The notes below the pieces were generated by a model. It ran no database searches. It was not told where the DNA came from and saw only the letters and a program-made list of their open reading frames with translations. A stretch of 64,000 nucleotides of DNA from assembly GCF_029392895.1 (NCBI RefSeq), contig NZ_CP114200.1:124001-188000 (forward strand), read 5' to 3'. How positions within the stretch are numbered: the first letter of the stretch is position 1; each line of letters opens with the position of its first letter. Source of the DNA: Streptomyces sp. 71268 (lineage in GTDB: Bacteria > Actinomycetota > Actinomycetes > Streptomycetales > Streptomycetaceae). Below are positions 14,997 through 25,854 of this stretch, piece by piece. Position numbers and translations under genes: made by a program.

Positions 14997-17813
14997 ATGG
15001 TCGATTCGACATTTCCCGACGATCTGGGAGCAGACGACTTCGCCCGCGAATATCCGGCGGCTCTCGTTCCCGCCCGGCGGGGCCAGTTGGCGATCGGGCT
15101 CCCCTTGCTGTTGCTCCAGGTGCCGGGCCGACAGCAGGGCACGGCGACGGTGGCGACGTACCGCGCACAGGTGGGGCGCGTGGTGGCGGCGCTGCGGGAA
15201 CCGCTGGAGGGCCAGGGCGAGAAGCTCGTCCCCCATGCCGTGGCGCACCCCACCGCCGACGACGACCTCGTCGCCGAGCACGCGAGCCAGGAACTCGCCT
15301 TCGGCATCCCGTCCCGGATGACCCCGGACCGGTTCGCCGACGTCGCGCTCATGCGGGACCTGGTCACCGCGATCCGAGCGCGCGCCGAGACGACGCCCGC
15401 CGACGGGCCCCAGGCCACGGCGCGCGCGGAGGCCGACGCCGCGGACACGGCGTCCCAGGGCCCGGTGGGCGTGCCCACACCCGCCCCCGACGACGCGGTG
15501 GCCCTGCGGAACCACGCGTACGAGCGGCGGGTGCACCGGGGTGGGTTGCCGAAGCTGCTGTGGGCGCTGGGTGGCAAGGGGGTACCGGACAACGCGGGGT
15601 TCGGCGGCTGGCTGTTGCGCACGTTCTGGCTGTCCTTCACGCACACGCTGCCGCGCTGGTGGTGGGCCCGCCGGGTCACGCGCAGACTGATCCGGCGCCC
15701 GCGCCGGCGGGTCGGCGGCAGACGAGGCTGGCTCGGCGCCGAGTTGAACGTGGCGCGGGGGCGGGAGGATCTGTTCCAGGTGATGGACGGGGTCGCGGAC
15801 CGGCAGGTCAGCCGGCTCCGGCTGCGGGAGGGCAAGCGGCAGCGCGAGGACGCCCGCACGGTCCTGGAACAGCTCCTGACCCTGGCCCTGCTGGCCGACC
15901 TCGCACTGCCCCGGGTGGGCGGGTTGCTGCCCAAGCGGCGCCGACGCACCGCCCGCCCGGTGCTGCTCGTGCACGTACCGCACCCGGACGAGCCGGGAGC
16001 GCGGGCCGCGGAGCGCTTCCTGCGCGTGTACGCCAAGGCTCAGGCGCAGTCGCCCACGCTCGGCCCGCTGGTGATCGCCGTGGGCCGCTTCTCGGAGGCG
16101 CTTGTGGGCGAACTCGACCCGGAGCGCCTGGACGCGGCCCAGGCGGGGCGGGCGCTACGGACCGGCGCCGACCGGCCGGTCCTGGTCGACCTCCAGGAGG
16201 AGCCGTTCGAACGACGTGGGCTGCCCGTCCGCTGCCGGCCGCCGCGTCGCTACCGGCTGCACTGGCGCACCCAGACCGCGCTGGCCTCCGGCACCACGGC
16301 CCTGGCCCTCACCCTGGGTGGCGTGTCGTGCGGCGGCACCTGGCTCGAACCCGCCCCCGCGACCGGCTGTGTGGCGGGGGACAGCACCGCGCCGAACCGC
16401 GCCGCGCCCGGCGAGGTGCACCCCGTGGAGTGGTACCGGACCGCGCTGCGGGCGATCGACGCGGAGAACCGGCGGGCGGAGGAACTCGCCGCGCGCGGCC
16501 GGACGGTGCGCACCATCGTCTACTTCGCCTCCGCGGGCCCGGAGGGCGCGGCGGGCACGCTGTTCGACGGGATCGTGCCGGAGCTGCGCGGCATCACCCT
16601 GTGGCAGCGGCGGCTCAACAGCGAGGCGTTCTCGGACGATTCGCGGGTGCCGCTGCGGGTGGAGGTGCGCAACACCGGGCGCGACTTCGTACGCGCCGCC
16701 GATGAGGCCCGCAAGCTGGTCGCGGAGGTGGCGGCCGGTGATCGTACGGGCGCCCGGGAGGTCGTGGGTGTCCTGGGATTCGCGCAGAGCCGCGACTCGA
16801 CCCGCGAGGCCCTGCGCGTCCTGGCGCGGGCGCGCATCCCGGCCGTGGGGACGACGGCGACCGCCGACGAGATGCAGGTCGGCGACTACTACTGGCCCCT
16901 CACTCCGGTCAACAGCACCGAGGCGCGGGTGGTGGCCTCCTTCGCCCGCACCAAGCGGCTGGTGGCGCGGCCGAGCGGCGCCGGGTGCACCCCGGCCCGG
17001 CGCGCGATCGTGGTGCAGAGCCCGGGCGACCTCTACAGCCGCAGCCTGGCCAGCCTGTTCAGGGGCAACTTCGTCAGCGGCTCCGGAGGCGACGGACCGG
17101 ACGGCGCGGCGGAGTTGGTCAACTTCTCCCAGGAGGGCGACTTCGACCACTCCGACCCCGGGGTGTTCGGCTACTCGCGCCCGCGCGACCTCGCCGACAA
17201 GGTGTGCGAGGTGTTGGGCGGCGACAGCCGTACGGTGGTCTACTGGGCCGGCCGGACCCGGGACTTCGCGGCCTTCGTGGACGCGTTGGACGCGCGGAAC
17301 GCATGTGACCAGCGCGCCGTCACCGTACTGGCCGGCAACGAGCTGACGAACGTGGCCCAGACCGGCGAGTTTGAGGGCAGGGGCTGGTTGCGGCTGTACT
17401 ACGTGGCGCACCGGCTGCCCGACGCCGACCCGCTGGCGAGCCGCAAGACCCAGCAGTTCGTGGCCGCCTACAACGCCTTCGTCGCCAGCGAGCGGGGCCG
17501 GGACCCGTGGCGCGACGACGGCCAGGCGGCCGTCACCTACGACGCCCTGCACGTCCTGTCCCAGGCGGTTGACCTGGCCCGGGCGGACCACAGTGTGGGC
17601 AGGAGCGCGGTCACCACCGCCCTCAGGTCCGGCATCTCCTTCGACGGGGCGACCGGCTCGGTCCACTACGCCTCCGGCAGCAACGCCCCGCCCCGGGACA
17701 AGACCCTGGTGGTCCTGCGCCTCACCCCCCGGGGTCCACGCACGGCCGCCGCCTGCGGGGCGTACACGCAGGGCCAGCGGTACACGCTCCAGGGGGCACC
17801 CTGTGCGCCGTAG
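14997..17813 (+). CDS. Large membrane protein with an extracytoplasmic type 1 periplasmic-binding-protein-like domain
   Basis: The 938-residue protein has an unusual build. Residues 1 to about 415 are probably cytoplasmic, with a short hydrophobic patch (31-43), a Trp-rich then Arg-rich stretch (about 203-240), and no domain I can name. One hydrophobic segment follows (about 425-445). Residues about 500-938 resemble the periplasmic-binding fold of branched-chain amino-acid receptors: VVGVLGFAQSRDSTREALRVL, IPAVGTTATADEM, then TYDALHVLSQAVDLA. No ABC permease or ATPase is adjacent, so a sensor or signalling role fits better than transport. ATG at 14997 has GGGGGGA just upstream. Confidence 0.75.
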   Translation: MVDSTFPDDLGADDFAREYPAALVPARRGQLAIGLPLLLLQVPGRQQGTATVATYRAQVGRVVAALREPLEGQGEKLVPHAVAHPTADDDLVAEHASQELAFGIPSRMTPDRFADVALMRDLVTAIRARAETTPADGPQATARAEADAADTASQGPVGVPTPAPDDAVALRNHAYERRVHRGGLPKLLWALGGKGVPDNAGFGGWLLRTFWLSFTHTLPRWWWARRVTRRLIRRPRRRVGGRRGWLGAELNVARGREDLFQVMDGVADRQVSRLRLREGKRQREDARTVLEQLLTLALLADLALPRVGGLLPKRRRRTARPVLLVHVPHPDEPGARAAERFLRVYAKAQAQSPTLGPLVIAVGRFSEALVGELDPERLDAAQAGRALRTGADRPVLVDLQEEPFERRGLPVRCRPPRRYRLHWRTQTALASGTTALALTLGGVSCGGTWLEPAPATGCVAGDSTAPNRAAPGEVHPVEWYRTALRAIDAENRRAEELAARGRTVRTIVYFASAGPEGAAGTLFDGIVPELRGITLWQRRLNSEAFSDDSRVPLRVEVRNTGRDFVRAADEARKLVAEVAAGDRTGAREVVGVLGFAQSRDSTREALRVLARARIPAVGTTATADEMQVGDYYWPLTPVNSTEARVVASFARTKRLVARPSGAGCTPARRAIVVQSPGDLYSRSLASLFRGNFVSGSGGDGPDGAAELVNFSQEGDFDHSDPGVFGYSRPRDLADKVCEVLGGDSRTVVYWAGRTRDFAAFVDALDARNACDQRAVTVLAGNELTNVAQTGEFEGRGWLRLYYVAHRLPDADPLASRKTQQFVAAYNAFVASERGRDPWRDDGQAAVTYDALHVLSQAVDLARADHSVGRSAVTTALRSGISFDGATGSVHYASGSNAPPRDKTLVVLRLTPRGPRTAAACGAYTQGQRYTLQGAPCAP

Positions 17814-17976
17814 GTGACTGGGGGCTGCGGGGTTGCCGTGGGTTGCTCCGGGTTGCCGCGGGCGATCGTCGGTGGCTGGGTCCGGCGTGACGGGCGCGAC
17901 CACGCTCCGGTGGCCCGGCCGGGGAGGCCGCGCGCCCCGGGCGGGGCACTCCGCGCCGCCGCCCGCCCTCCCGCGC

Positions 17977-18480
17977 CTACTCCCCCACCGTGCCGTCGAT
18001 CGCTTCCCGCAGGAGGTCGGCGTGGCCGTTGTGGCGCGCGTATTCCTCAATCATGTGGGTGAGGACATAGCGCAGCGAGATGCTCTCGCCCCTGAATTCC
18101 ACCCGGGCATCCAGTGTCGGAAACGCGTTCACCACCGCCCGGGAGTCCTCGCATGTCGCGCGCCACAACGTAAACGCCTCGTCGGCATCGGCGTCCGCTA
18201 CCTGCCATTCGCCGAATACGCCGTTCACGCGCGGCCACAGGGCGGGGAGGGATTTCCCGCCCAGCACCGTCTGGAACCAACTCCGCTCGACCTCGACGGC
18301 GTGCCGGACCAGCCCGAGCAGGGTCAGGTCCGAGGTCGGTATCGCCCGTCGCCGCAGTTGCGCACCTGACAGGCCGGCACACTTCATGGCCAGCGTGGCG
18401 CGTTGGTAGTCGAGGAACGCCGTCAGCGACGCGCGGTCGTCGGCCACCTTGGAAGGGTGGGTACGTGGGTCATCGATCAT
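17977..18480 (-). CDS. DinB-like (DUF664) metal-binding protein
   Basis: The 167-residue protein has the four-helix DinB/DUF664 pattern: LVRHAVEVERSWFQ supplies the first metal-binding His, and HMIEEYARHNGHADLLRE the others. Members include mycothiol-dependent transferases and proteins of unknown function; the substrate here is unknown. It is convergent with the large membrane protein. Confidence 0.85.
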   Translation of the reverse strand: MIDDPRTHPSKVADDRASLTAFLDYQRATLAMKCAGLSGAQLRRRAIPTSDLTLLGLVRHAVEVERSWFQTVLGGKSLPALWPRVNGVFGEWQVADADADEAFTLWRATCEDSRAVVNAFPTLDARVEFRGESISLRYVLTHMIEEYARHNGHADLLREAIDGTVGE

Positions 18481-18683
18481 CCGACGATGGTGGCAGCCCC
18501 TCCGGGTCCGCCGCGGTTCAGGCGGGCGGGGCCGGGTCGCGGGTGTGGCGGGGTCGCCTTCCGCGCGGCGCGGAGCGCGTATCGGTGGGATGACCGATGC
18601 GCCAGGGGTGGCGGGGCGGAGATAGTCCGGGGAGATCGTTCGCGGGCGGCCGTGGCGCGCCCGACTCCCGAGAGGACATGTGT

Positions 18684-20387
18684 GTGGACACGTATGCGGA
18701 CCTGGTGTTCGTCGGTGGGCGAGTGGTCACGGTGGACGCGGAGTTCTCCGTCGCCTCGGCCCTGGCGGTGACCGGCGGGACCATCAGTGCCGTGGGTGGG
18801 CGCGATGACGTCACACCGCTCGTCGGGCCCGACACCCGGGTCATCGACTACCGGGGAGCCACGCTGCTCCCCGGTATCAACGACTCCCACCTGCACGGAT
18901 GCGCCTTCGGCATGGCGACGCCGCCGCTCTCCCTGGACCTGGGCCATCCCACCGTCGCCTCACTCGCCGAGGTGGCACAGGCGGTGGGCGAGGCCGTCGG
19001 GCGGGTGCCGGACGGGCAGTGGATCACCGGGCACGGCTGGGACACCGGATACCTGGACGAGTGCCTGCGCGACGTGTCGCGGCTGCCCTCGCGGCACGAC
19101 CTCGATGCCGTCAGCCCCGACCACCCCGTCGTCCTGTACTCCTTCTCCGGGCACGCCACCTGGGTCAACTCCAGGGCGCTGCAACTCATCGGGATCGACC
19201 GGCACACCGAAGCGCCGCCCGGCGGAACCATCGTCGTGGACGAGGCCGGTGAGCCGACCGGGCTGCTCCACGAGGGGGCCCAGGCCCTGGTCCAGAACGC
19301 GCTGCCGCCGCTCAGCCGGCAGGAGCGGGCCGACGCGATCAGGTCCACCCTCGCCACGCTCGCCCGCCTGGGTGTGACCAGCTACACCGAGCCCGGGCTC
19401 GGCCCCGGCGGGGACGGCATCATGCGCGGTGCGCTCGGGGCGGCGACCCTCGACGTCTACCGCGAGCTGCTGGCTGACGGCGAACTCACTGCCCGGGTCG
19501 GCGTCCTGCTGCTGCCCACGGGCATGGCGAGCACCGCCGAGGAGTTCGCCCACAACCTCGCCGCCATCGACGGCCCGTACGACGCCGATCCGCGCCGCCT
19601 GGCGATCCACGGGATCAAACTCTTCGCCGACGGCGTCGTCCCCAACAAGACGGCCTGGATGAACGAGCCGTACGTCGGCGGCGGCTGCGGCTCGCTGTGC
19701 GTCGGTGGTGAAACCGACCACGAGCGGGCCGCCGAACTCGGCGTCATGATCCGGCACGCCCACGCCGCGGGGCACCAACTGGGCGTGCACGTCACCGGTG
19801 ACCGGGCCATCGACACCGTCGCGGACGCCTTCGCCGCGGCCGTCGCCGAACACCCGCGGCCCGACGCCCGGCACTACCTCATCCACGGCGACTTCCTCAC
19901 CGACCACAGCATGAGGGTGCTGGCCACGCACGGTTTCGGCGTCAACATGAACCCCACCATCAAGTGGACCGTCGCCGACCTGGAGGAGGAGTTCGTCGGC
20001 GTGGACCGTGCCGCGTACGCGTGGCCCTACCGCTCCGCCATCGACGCCGGCGTGCGGGTAGCGAGCGGGTCTGACGCCCCCGTCACGGCCCCGGACTGGC
20101 GCCAGGGCATCGCCACCATGGTGCTGCGCGAGTCGAAGGCCGCCGGTCGGGTCAGCGGTCCCGAACAGCGCATCAGCCTGGCCGAGGCGATCCGTACGTA
20201 CACCATCGACGCCGCCTGGCAGGACTTCGCCGACGGTTGGAAGGGTTCCCTGGAGACGGGCAAGGTCGCCGACCTGTGTGTGGTCGACGGAGACCTGCTC
20301 GCCGTGGACCCGCACGACATCCCGCACCTCCCGGTCACCCTCACCGTGGTGGACGGCCGGGTCGTGCACGACACCCTCGGCGATTGA
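18684..20387 (+). CDS. Amidohydrolase family 3 (YtcJ-like) metal-dependent hydrolase
   Basis: The roughly 567-residue protein is a YtcJ/NfdA-type amidohydrolase. It starts with the composite beta-domain (YADLVFVGGRVVTVD) and has the metal motif DSHLHG, then LFADGVVPNKTAW, HVTGDRAID, and a C-terminal SGSDAPVTAPDW containing the conserved Asp. Length is normal for the group, which hydrolyses amides or formamides of unclear identity. GTG at 18684 has GAGAGG eight bases upstream; ATG at 18678 is in frame but too close to it. It probably belongs to general metabolism. Confidence 0.88.
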   Translation: MDTYADLVFVGGRVVTVDAEFSVASALAVTGGTISAVGGRDDVTPLVGPDTRVIDYRGATLLPGINDSHLHGCAFGMATPPLSLDLGHPTVASLAEVAQAVGEAVGRVPDGQWITGHGWDTGYLDECLRDVSRLPSRHDLDAVSPDHPVVLYSFSGHATWVNSRALQLIGIDRHTEAPPGGTIVVDEAGEPTGLLHEGAQALVQNALPPLSRQERADAIRSTLATLARLGVTSYTEPGLGPGGDGIMRGALGAATLDVYRELLADGELTARVGVLLLPTGMASTAEEFAHNLAAIDGPYDADPRRLAIHGIKLFADGVVPNKTAWMNEPYVGGGCGSLCVGGETDHERAAELGVMIRHAHAAGHQLGVHVTGDRAIDTVADAFAAAVAEHPRPDARHYLIHGDFLTDHSMRVLATHGFGVNMNPTIKWTVADLEEEFVGVDRAAYAWPYRSAIDAGVRVASGSDAPVTAPDWRQGIATMVLRESKAAGRVSGPEQRISLAEAIRTYTIDAAWQDFADGWKGSLETGKVADLCVVDGDLLAVDPHDIPHLPVTLTVVDGRVVHDTLGD

Positions 20388-20418
20388 CGTACTCCTGGCG
20401 CGTGATCATGCTTGCGGG

Positions 20419-21180
20419 GTGGCAGCGGAGCGGAGCACGGCGGACATCCTGAACGCGGCCGTCCAGGTACGCCGGGCCGCCAGGAGCGCGGCGCGGGGCG
20501 CGACCGGCGTCGACACGGTCCTGGCAGCGCTGTCGCGGGTGGCGGAGTACGACCACGCGTCGCTGGCCCGGTGGGATCCGCTCCGCGAACGCCACACCAC
20601 CCTGGCCGGCTGCTACCCGGCCGACGCCACGGCGTACATCGAGACCCGCCTCCACCGCGACCCGGTCTTCTCCGTGCTGCGCGACCCGGACCGGGGCGGT
20701 CTGTGGCTCGGGGAGGTGCCCTGGCACCTGCTGGCCGCCTCCCCGGGCTTCCGGGAGGTGCTGCGTCCGCTCGGCATCGAGGGTGGCGTGGCCCAGTGTC
20801 TGTTCGCGGCCGACGGCCGCTACGTCGGCATGCTCAACCTGAGCACCCGCCGGCCGCGGCCCGTGCCCGACGCGGCGCGCGCCGCGGTCACCCTGCTCGC
20901 CGAGGCGCTGGCCGCGGCCGTCGCCGTGCCCCACCTCGACGAGCCGCCGGGGCGAGGCACGGCGCGTCCGGAGCGTCCCGGCGGGCTCTCACCACGGGAG
21001 CTCGAAGTGCTGGCCCACCTCACCACCGGCCGCACCAACCGGGAGATCGCCGAGCGGCTGTACGTCACGCCGCGCACGGTCGGGACGCACATCGAGCACA
21101 TCCTCGCCAAGCTCGACCTCCCCAACCGCGCCGCCGCCGCTGCCCAGGCCGCTGCCTGGGGCATCACACCCTCCGGCTGA
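20419..21180 (+). CDS. LuxR-family transcriptional regulator
   Basis: The protein is about 253 residues. An N-terminal sensor-like half of GAF character is followed by a C-terminal LuxR helix-turn-helix: LSPRELEVLAHLTTGRTNREIAERL then VTPRTVGTHIEHILAKL. The GTG at 20419 is the first plausible in-frame start after the amidohydrolase stop (31 bp away). A ribosome binding site is not clear, so the start is uncertain. The spacing suggests co-transcription with the amidohydrolase gene; its targets are unknown. Confidence 0.85.
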   Translation: MAAERSTADILNAAVQVRRAARSAARGATGVDTVLAALSRVAEYDHASLARWDPLRERHTTLAGCYPADATAYIETRLHRDPVFSVLRDPDRGGLWLGEVPWHLLAASPGFREVLRPLGIEGGVAQCLFAADGRYVGMLNLSTRRPRPVPDAARAAVTLLAEALAAAVAVPHLDEPPGRGTARPERPGGLSPRELEVLAHLTTGRTNREIAERLYVTPRTVGTHIEHILAKLDLPNRAAAAAQAAAWGITPSG

Positions 21181-21444
21181 GTCAGCCTGGCGGCACGACC
21201 CGGCGGGCCCAGGCCGCCCCCGCGCGGCACCCGTACTCCCCAACCCTCCGCGAGGCCGCTCGGCCCGAAGGGTTACGGCGCGTCGGGGCGGCCTCGGACC
21301 CACCCAGCGGGCCGGCTGACAAGCCACCCACGAGCGGGCCTGGCGTGCCACGCCGCGTGCGCTGCGACCGGCCCGGGCCGACACGTGCCGTGGCGGGCGG
21401 CCGGGACTCCGGCGAACGGGTGACGGGCAGGGGCCGCGGGGCGC

Positions 21445-21939
21445 TCAGGGCCGGGCGTCGGTGTCCGGTTCCTCGTCGGCGTACTCCTCCGGCTCCACGA
21501 GGTGCACGGCGGCCTCCTCGGCCCCGGCCGCGCCGCCGTCGATGCCCACGTCGCGGGCGGTCAGGTCCTTGGTCCGGTCGGGGTGGGCGCCCTCGTCGGG
21601 GGCCAGCAGGCGCCCCGCGCGGTCGTCACCCACCTCGTCGTCGATCAGCTCGCCGTCGCCGCCGGCCAGGTCTCCACGGCCGTCACCCTCCGGGACGCCG
21701 ACGTCGGAGACCTCCTGCCGCAGCCGTTCGTCCAGGGTCTCCCCGTGGTACTGCTCCTCGGCCGTCGTGCCGACCTTGTTGACGCCCAGCGGTTTCTCAG
21801 GCGGCGAGTAGCCCTCGTCGAGGGTCTCGTCGTAGCTCCGCCCGCCGAGCGCGTTCTGCGTGTCCAGCGGCGCGGCGTCCTCCTGCTCCTCGTTGCCGCC
21901 CGTGGGCTGGTACACGTCATCCGCCATCTCGTCGCTCAT
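21445..21939 (-). CDS. DUF5709 family acidic protein
   Basis: The 164-residue, strongly acidic protein has the motif LDEGYSPPEKPLG and repeated TLDERL/ETLDE segments typical of the actinomycete DUF5709 family. There is no membrane segment or signal peptide. I chose ATG at 21939, preceded by GGAGGAAGC, over the longer frame from 22101, whose extra part is arginine-rich. Function is unknown. Confidence 0.85.
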   Translation of the reverse strand: MSDEMADDVYQPTGGNEEQEDAAPLDTQNALGGRSYDETLDEGYSPPEKPLGVNKVGTTAEEQYHGETLDERLRQEVSDVGVPEGDGRGDLAGGDGELIDDEVGDDRAGRLLAPDEGAHPDRTKDLTARDVGIDGGAAGAEEAAVHLVEPEEYADEEPDTDARP

Positions 21940-22162
21940 GCTTCCTCCACGTGTGCTGTCGGATTGCTGTCGCGCTCGCCGGTGGGGATGGGGACCCGCT
22001 CCTTCCATCATGCGCCCGAGCCGGGCCACGGCATGTCGCGGTGGTACGGCACGTCGCCGCGACCGGCGCCGCCGTACGCCACGCGCGGGCCGTGCGGACA
22101 CGGCGCCGCCACACCGGCGGCCCGGAGATCATCGGGCGGCTCGGAACTGTCATTCTGGGTCC

Positions 22163-22606
22163 ATGTCTCTTTACGACGAGCGGCTGAGCGTGCCCCCCGC
22201 CTGGTGGCTGTGGGTGCCGTTGCCCGGCCTCGCCCTGGCGTTGGTGCTGCTCCCCCTCGGAGTGCCGGCAGCGCTCGGCGCGCTGCTGCTGGTCTCGTGC
22301 GCGGCGGCGGCCGGGACGTACGCGTACGGCCGCTCCCGCATCAAGGTGACCATCGGGTCCCTCACCGCGGGCAAGATCCGGCTACCCATCGACGTGCTCG
22401 GCATGCCCGAGATCCTGGACCGGGAGGAGGCGCTGGCCTGGCGTACCCGGCGGGCCGACGCCCACGCGCTGATGCTGCTGCGCAGCCACGTGCCGACGGC
22501 GCTGCGTATCGAGATCACGGCGCCCGACTACCGCGCCCCGTACCTGTACCTCTCGACCCGCCAGCCACACACCCTCGTCGCCGTGCTCGCCTTCGCCAAG
22601 CGCTGA
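22163..22606 (+). CDS. DUF3093 membrane-associated protein
   Basis: The 147-residue protein begins MSLYDERLSVPPAWW, followed by two hydrophobic segments (about 17-52) and a soluble C-terminal half ending near YLSTRQPHTLVAVL. This is the actinobacterial DUF3093 pattern. The start at 22163 is set by the conserved N-terminus, since the open frame extends further upstream. Function is unknown; it is normally a conserved core gene. Confidence 0.85.
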   Translation: MSLYDERLSVPPAWWLWVPLPGLALALVLLPLGVPAALGALLLVSCAAAAGTYAYGRSRIKVTIGSLTAGKIRLPIDVLGMPEILDREEALAWRTRRADAHALMLLRSHVPTALRIEITAPDYRAPYLYLSTRQPHTLVAVLAFAKR

Positions 22607-22911
22607 GCCTCGCCCGCACACCCGCCGCCCCGCACTCGCGGACGGCGGCCGGCGCGCGGGCGCGTCGGGTGCGCCGGCCGGGGTGTGGCGGGCGCCGGCC
22701 CCGGAGGCGGTTGCCGGCGGGGCCCCGCCCCGGGACCCGCACGCCGGGCGTCCGGGCGGGGCCTTCACCCGATGGCGTCCGGCCCGCGCGGCGTCAACGG
22801 GCCTTCCCGCGCGGGGCCTTGACCGCTGGCGCGGCCGGGCCGGGGTGGCCGAGTACGGGCCGCGAAACTCGCGAAAACGCGCGCCGCTCGGCATCTTGTC
22901 AGTGCGACGGA

Positions 22912-22933
22912 GCTTACTTACTCTCTAGTAAGC
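22912..22933. promoter_or_regulatory. TetR-type operator-like inverted repeat
   Basis: GCTTACT (22912-22918) and AGTAAGC (22927-22933) are perfect inverted copies with an 8-bp spacer, in an A/T-rich island just upstream of the DUF6230 gene. Size and symmetry fit a TetR-family operator. No TetR gene is in the neighbourhood, so the regulator is unknown. Confidence 0.5.
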
Positions 22934-22946
22934 CAAAGTGAAGTTG

Positions 22947-22967
22947 GCATGCACGGGTCATGCATGC
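22947..22967. promoter_or_regulatory. Second inverted repeat in the DUF6230 promoter
   Basis: GCATGCA (22947-22953) and TGCATGC (22961-22967) are perfect inverted copies separated by 7 bp, 13 bp after the first repeat. It may be a second operator or a leader hairpin. Confidence 0.4.
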
Positions 22968-23062
22968 GGGGCGTCAGGCCGAGCCGCTGGGGACCCCGAG
23001 CCCGTTCCTCTCCCGCACGTCGCCGTGCGCGCCGCCCTGCTCTTCGAAGGGGATATATCGCC

Positions 23063-23673
23063 ATGAGAGATGAGCAAGGAAGACATGTAGTAGGCCGGGT
23101 GAGATGGCGAAGATTCGCCGTGCTCTCGGTGCCGGGGTTCGCCGTGACGACCGCGCTGGCCGTCGCCCTGGCCAACGGCGCGCTCGCCGCGTCCTTCGCC
23201 GTCTCCGGCCAGCAGTTCAAGGTGGCGGCCGACGACCTCAAGGGGGACGGCTTCGCCCAGTACGGCAGCGTGGACACCAACGCGCGCGGCGACCTGCTGC
23301 CGGTGGCGGTGACGGCCATCAAGAAGGCCGAGATCAGCAACCTGTGCCAGTCGGTGGTCACCAAGCTGCCGATCGTCGGGTCGATCTCGCTCAAGCTCTC
23401 GGCGGGCACGGGCTCCAAGCCGGTCCAGGCCACGGACCTGTACATGGACGCCACCGACATCGCCGGAGACGCGAGCTTCAACAACATCGAGATCGGTCGC
23501 GACGCCTCCACGCTCGACAAGGGGCCGGACGGCGCGCAGGGCATGCAGGACGCGTTCTCCCAGCAGGCCGACGACATTCGCATCGCCAAGCTCCGCACGG
23601 TCGCCTGGGCCACCACCGCGGGCACCTTCAAGCTCAACGGGCTGAGCATGAAGATCAGCAAGGGCAAGAAGGA

Positions 23674-23683
<10 letters not shown>
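23063..23683 (+). CDS. DUF6230 family exported protein
   Basis: The 206-residue protein has an arginine-containing N-terminus (RVRWRRFAVLSVPGF) followed by a hydrophobic segment and AALA-type residues, so it is membrane-anchored or secreted. The body is repetitive in Lys, Asp and Ala with the sequence ASFAVSGQQFKVAADDL, typical of DUF6230, a Streptomyces family sometimes labelled cholesterol esterase without proof. Its last 10 bp overlap the DUF6114 gene, so the two are coupled. Confidence 0.85.
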
Positions 23684-25099
<1,416 letters not shown>

Positions 25100-25125
25100 T
25101 CCCGCCCCGCCCGCACGAAGCGGTA

Positions 25126-25154
25126 CCCCCGCCACGACACACCCGTGGCGGGGG
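25126..25154. terminator. Strong hairpin terminator between convergent genes
   Basis: An 11-bp perfect stem, CCCCCGCCACG (25126-25136) with CGTGGCGGGGG (25144-25154), encloses a 7-base loop. It lies between the convergent secreted-protein and phosphodiesterase genes and should serve both. Confidence 0.8.
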
Positions 25155-25193
25155 CGCCGCCCCACCGGGGCGGGCGTGGGCATCTGCCCGGTG

Positions 25194-25700
25194 TCATCGG
25201 TTCCTGGGCAGGCGGTGCAGCTCCACGTCGGTGAGCCGGCCGGCCGACGCGGTCGCCGTCAGGTAGGTGCAGTAGGGCTGTCGTCGCCGGTCGGTCGGTG
25301 AGCCCGGGTTGAGCAACCGCAGCCGGCCGTCCGCGCTCACGCTGTCCCACGGGATGTGGCTGTGCCCGAAGACCAGCACGTCGAGGTCGGGAAAGCGCTC
25401 GGCGCAGCGACGCTCGCGCCCCTGGGCCGGCCCGGTCTCGTGCACCACCCCGAACCGCAACCCGCCGAGTTCCGCGTACGCCACCTCGGGCAGCCTCTCC
25501 CGCAGCGCCGGCCCGTCGTTGTTGCCCCAGACGCCGACCAGCCGCTCGGCGCGTTCCTCCAGCAGGTCGAGCGTGGCGACGTCGACCCAGTCCCCGGCGT
25601 GGATGACGACGTCCGCGCGTTCCACCTCGTCGAGCAGCGGTGGCGGCAGCGCCTTGGCGCGCCGGGGCAGATGGGTGTCCGAGGTCAGCAACAGTCGCAC
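25194..25700 (-). CDS. YfcE/MJ0936-type metallophosphoesterase
   Basis: The 168-residue protein carries the calcineurin-like metal motifs: SDTHLP near the N-terminus, HAGDW, GNND, then VVHETG and GHSHIPW. This is the complete set for the small YfcE-type phosphodiesterases. The GTG at 25700 places the first metal motif directly after a short strand, as in the family; longer in-frame starts add an arginine-rich extension. The physiological substrate is unknown. Confidence 0.88.
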   Translation of the reverse strand: MRLLLTSDTHLPRRAKALPPPLLDEVERADVVIHAGDWVDVATLDLLEERAERLVGVWGNNDGPALRERLPEVAYAELGGLRFGVVHETGPAQGRERRCAERFPDLDVLVFGHSHIPWDSVSADGRLRLLNPGSPTDRRRQPYCTYLTATASAGRLTDVELHRLPRNR

Positions 25701-25854
25701 CCCAGCACCGTAGCCGGCCCACGGCCGCACACCACGCAGCCGACACCCGCGCCACGCCCGTCGGTTCCCGTCGGAACGGATTCGGCTGGGTTGGCTGGCT
25801 GGGCCGGGCCGGCCACCGTGGGAGTCGGCCGGCGGGCCCACGTAAGGTGCGGCC

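Larger units (their letters stand above)
22607..23062. other. Intergenic region upstream of the DUF6230-DUF6114 operon
   Basis: The first 250 bp are very GC-rich with no recognisable gene. The last 160 bp contain two perfect inverted repeats, listed separately, and then the ribosome binding site GAAGGGGA ahead of the ATG at 23063. This is the likely promoter of the DUF6230-DUF6114 pair. Confidence 0.5.

Noticed and set aside
14997..17813. Substrate-binding component of an ABC amino-acid importer
   Set aside because: There is no lipoprotein signal at the N-terminus, the binding domain follows 415 cytoplasmic residues and a membrane segment, and no permease or ATPase genes are adjacent.
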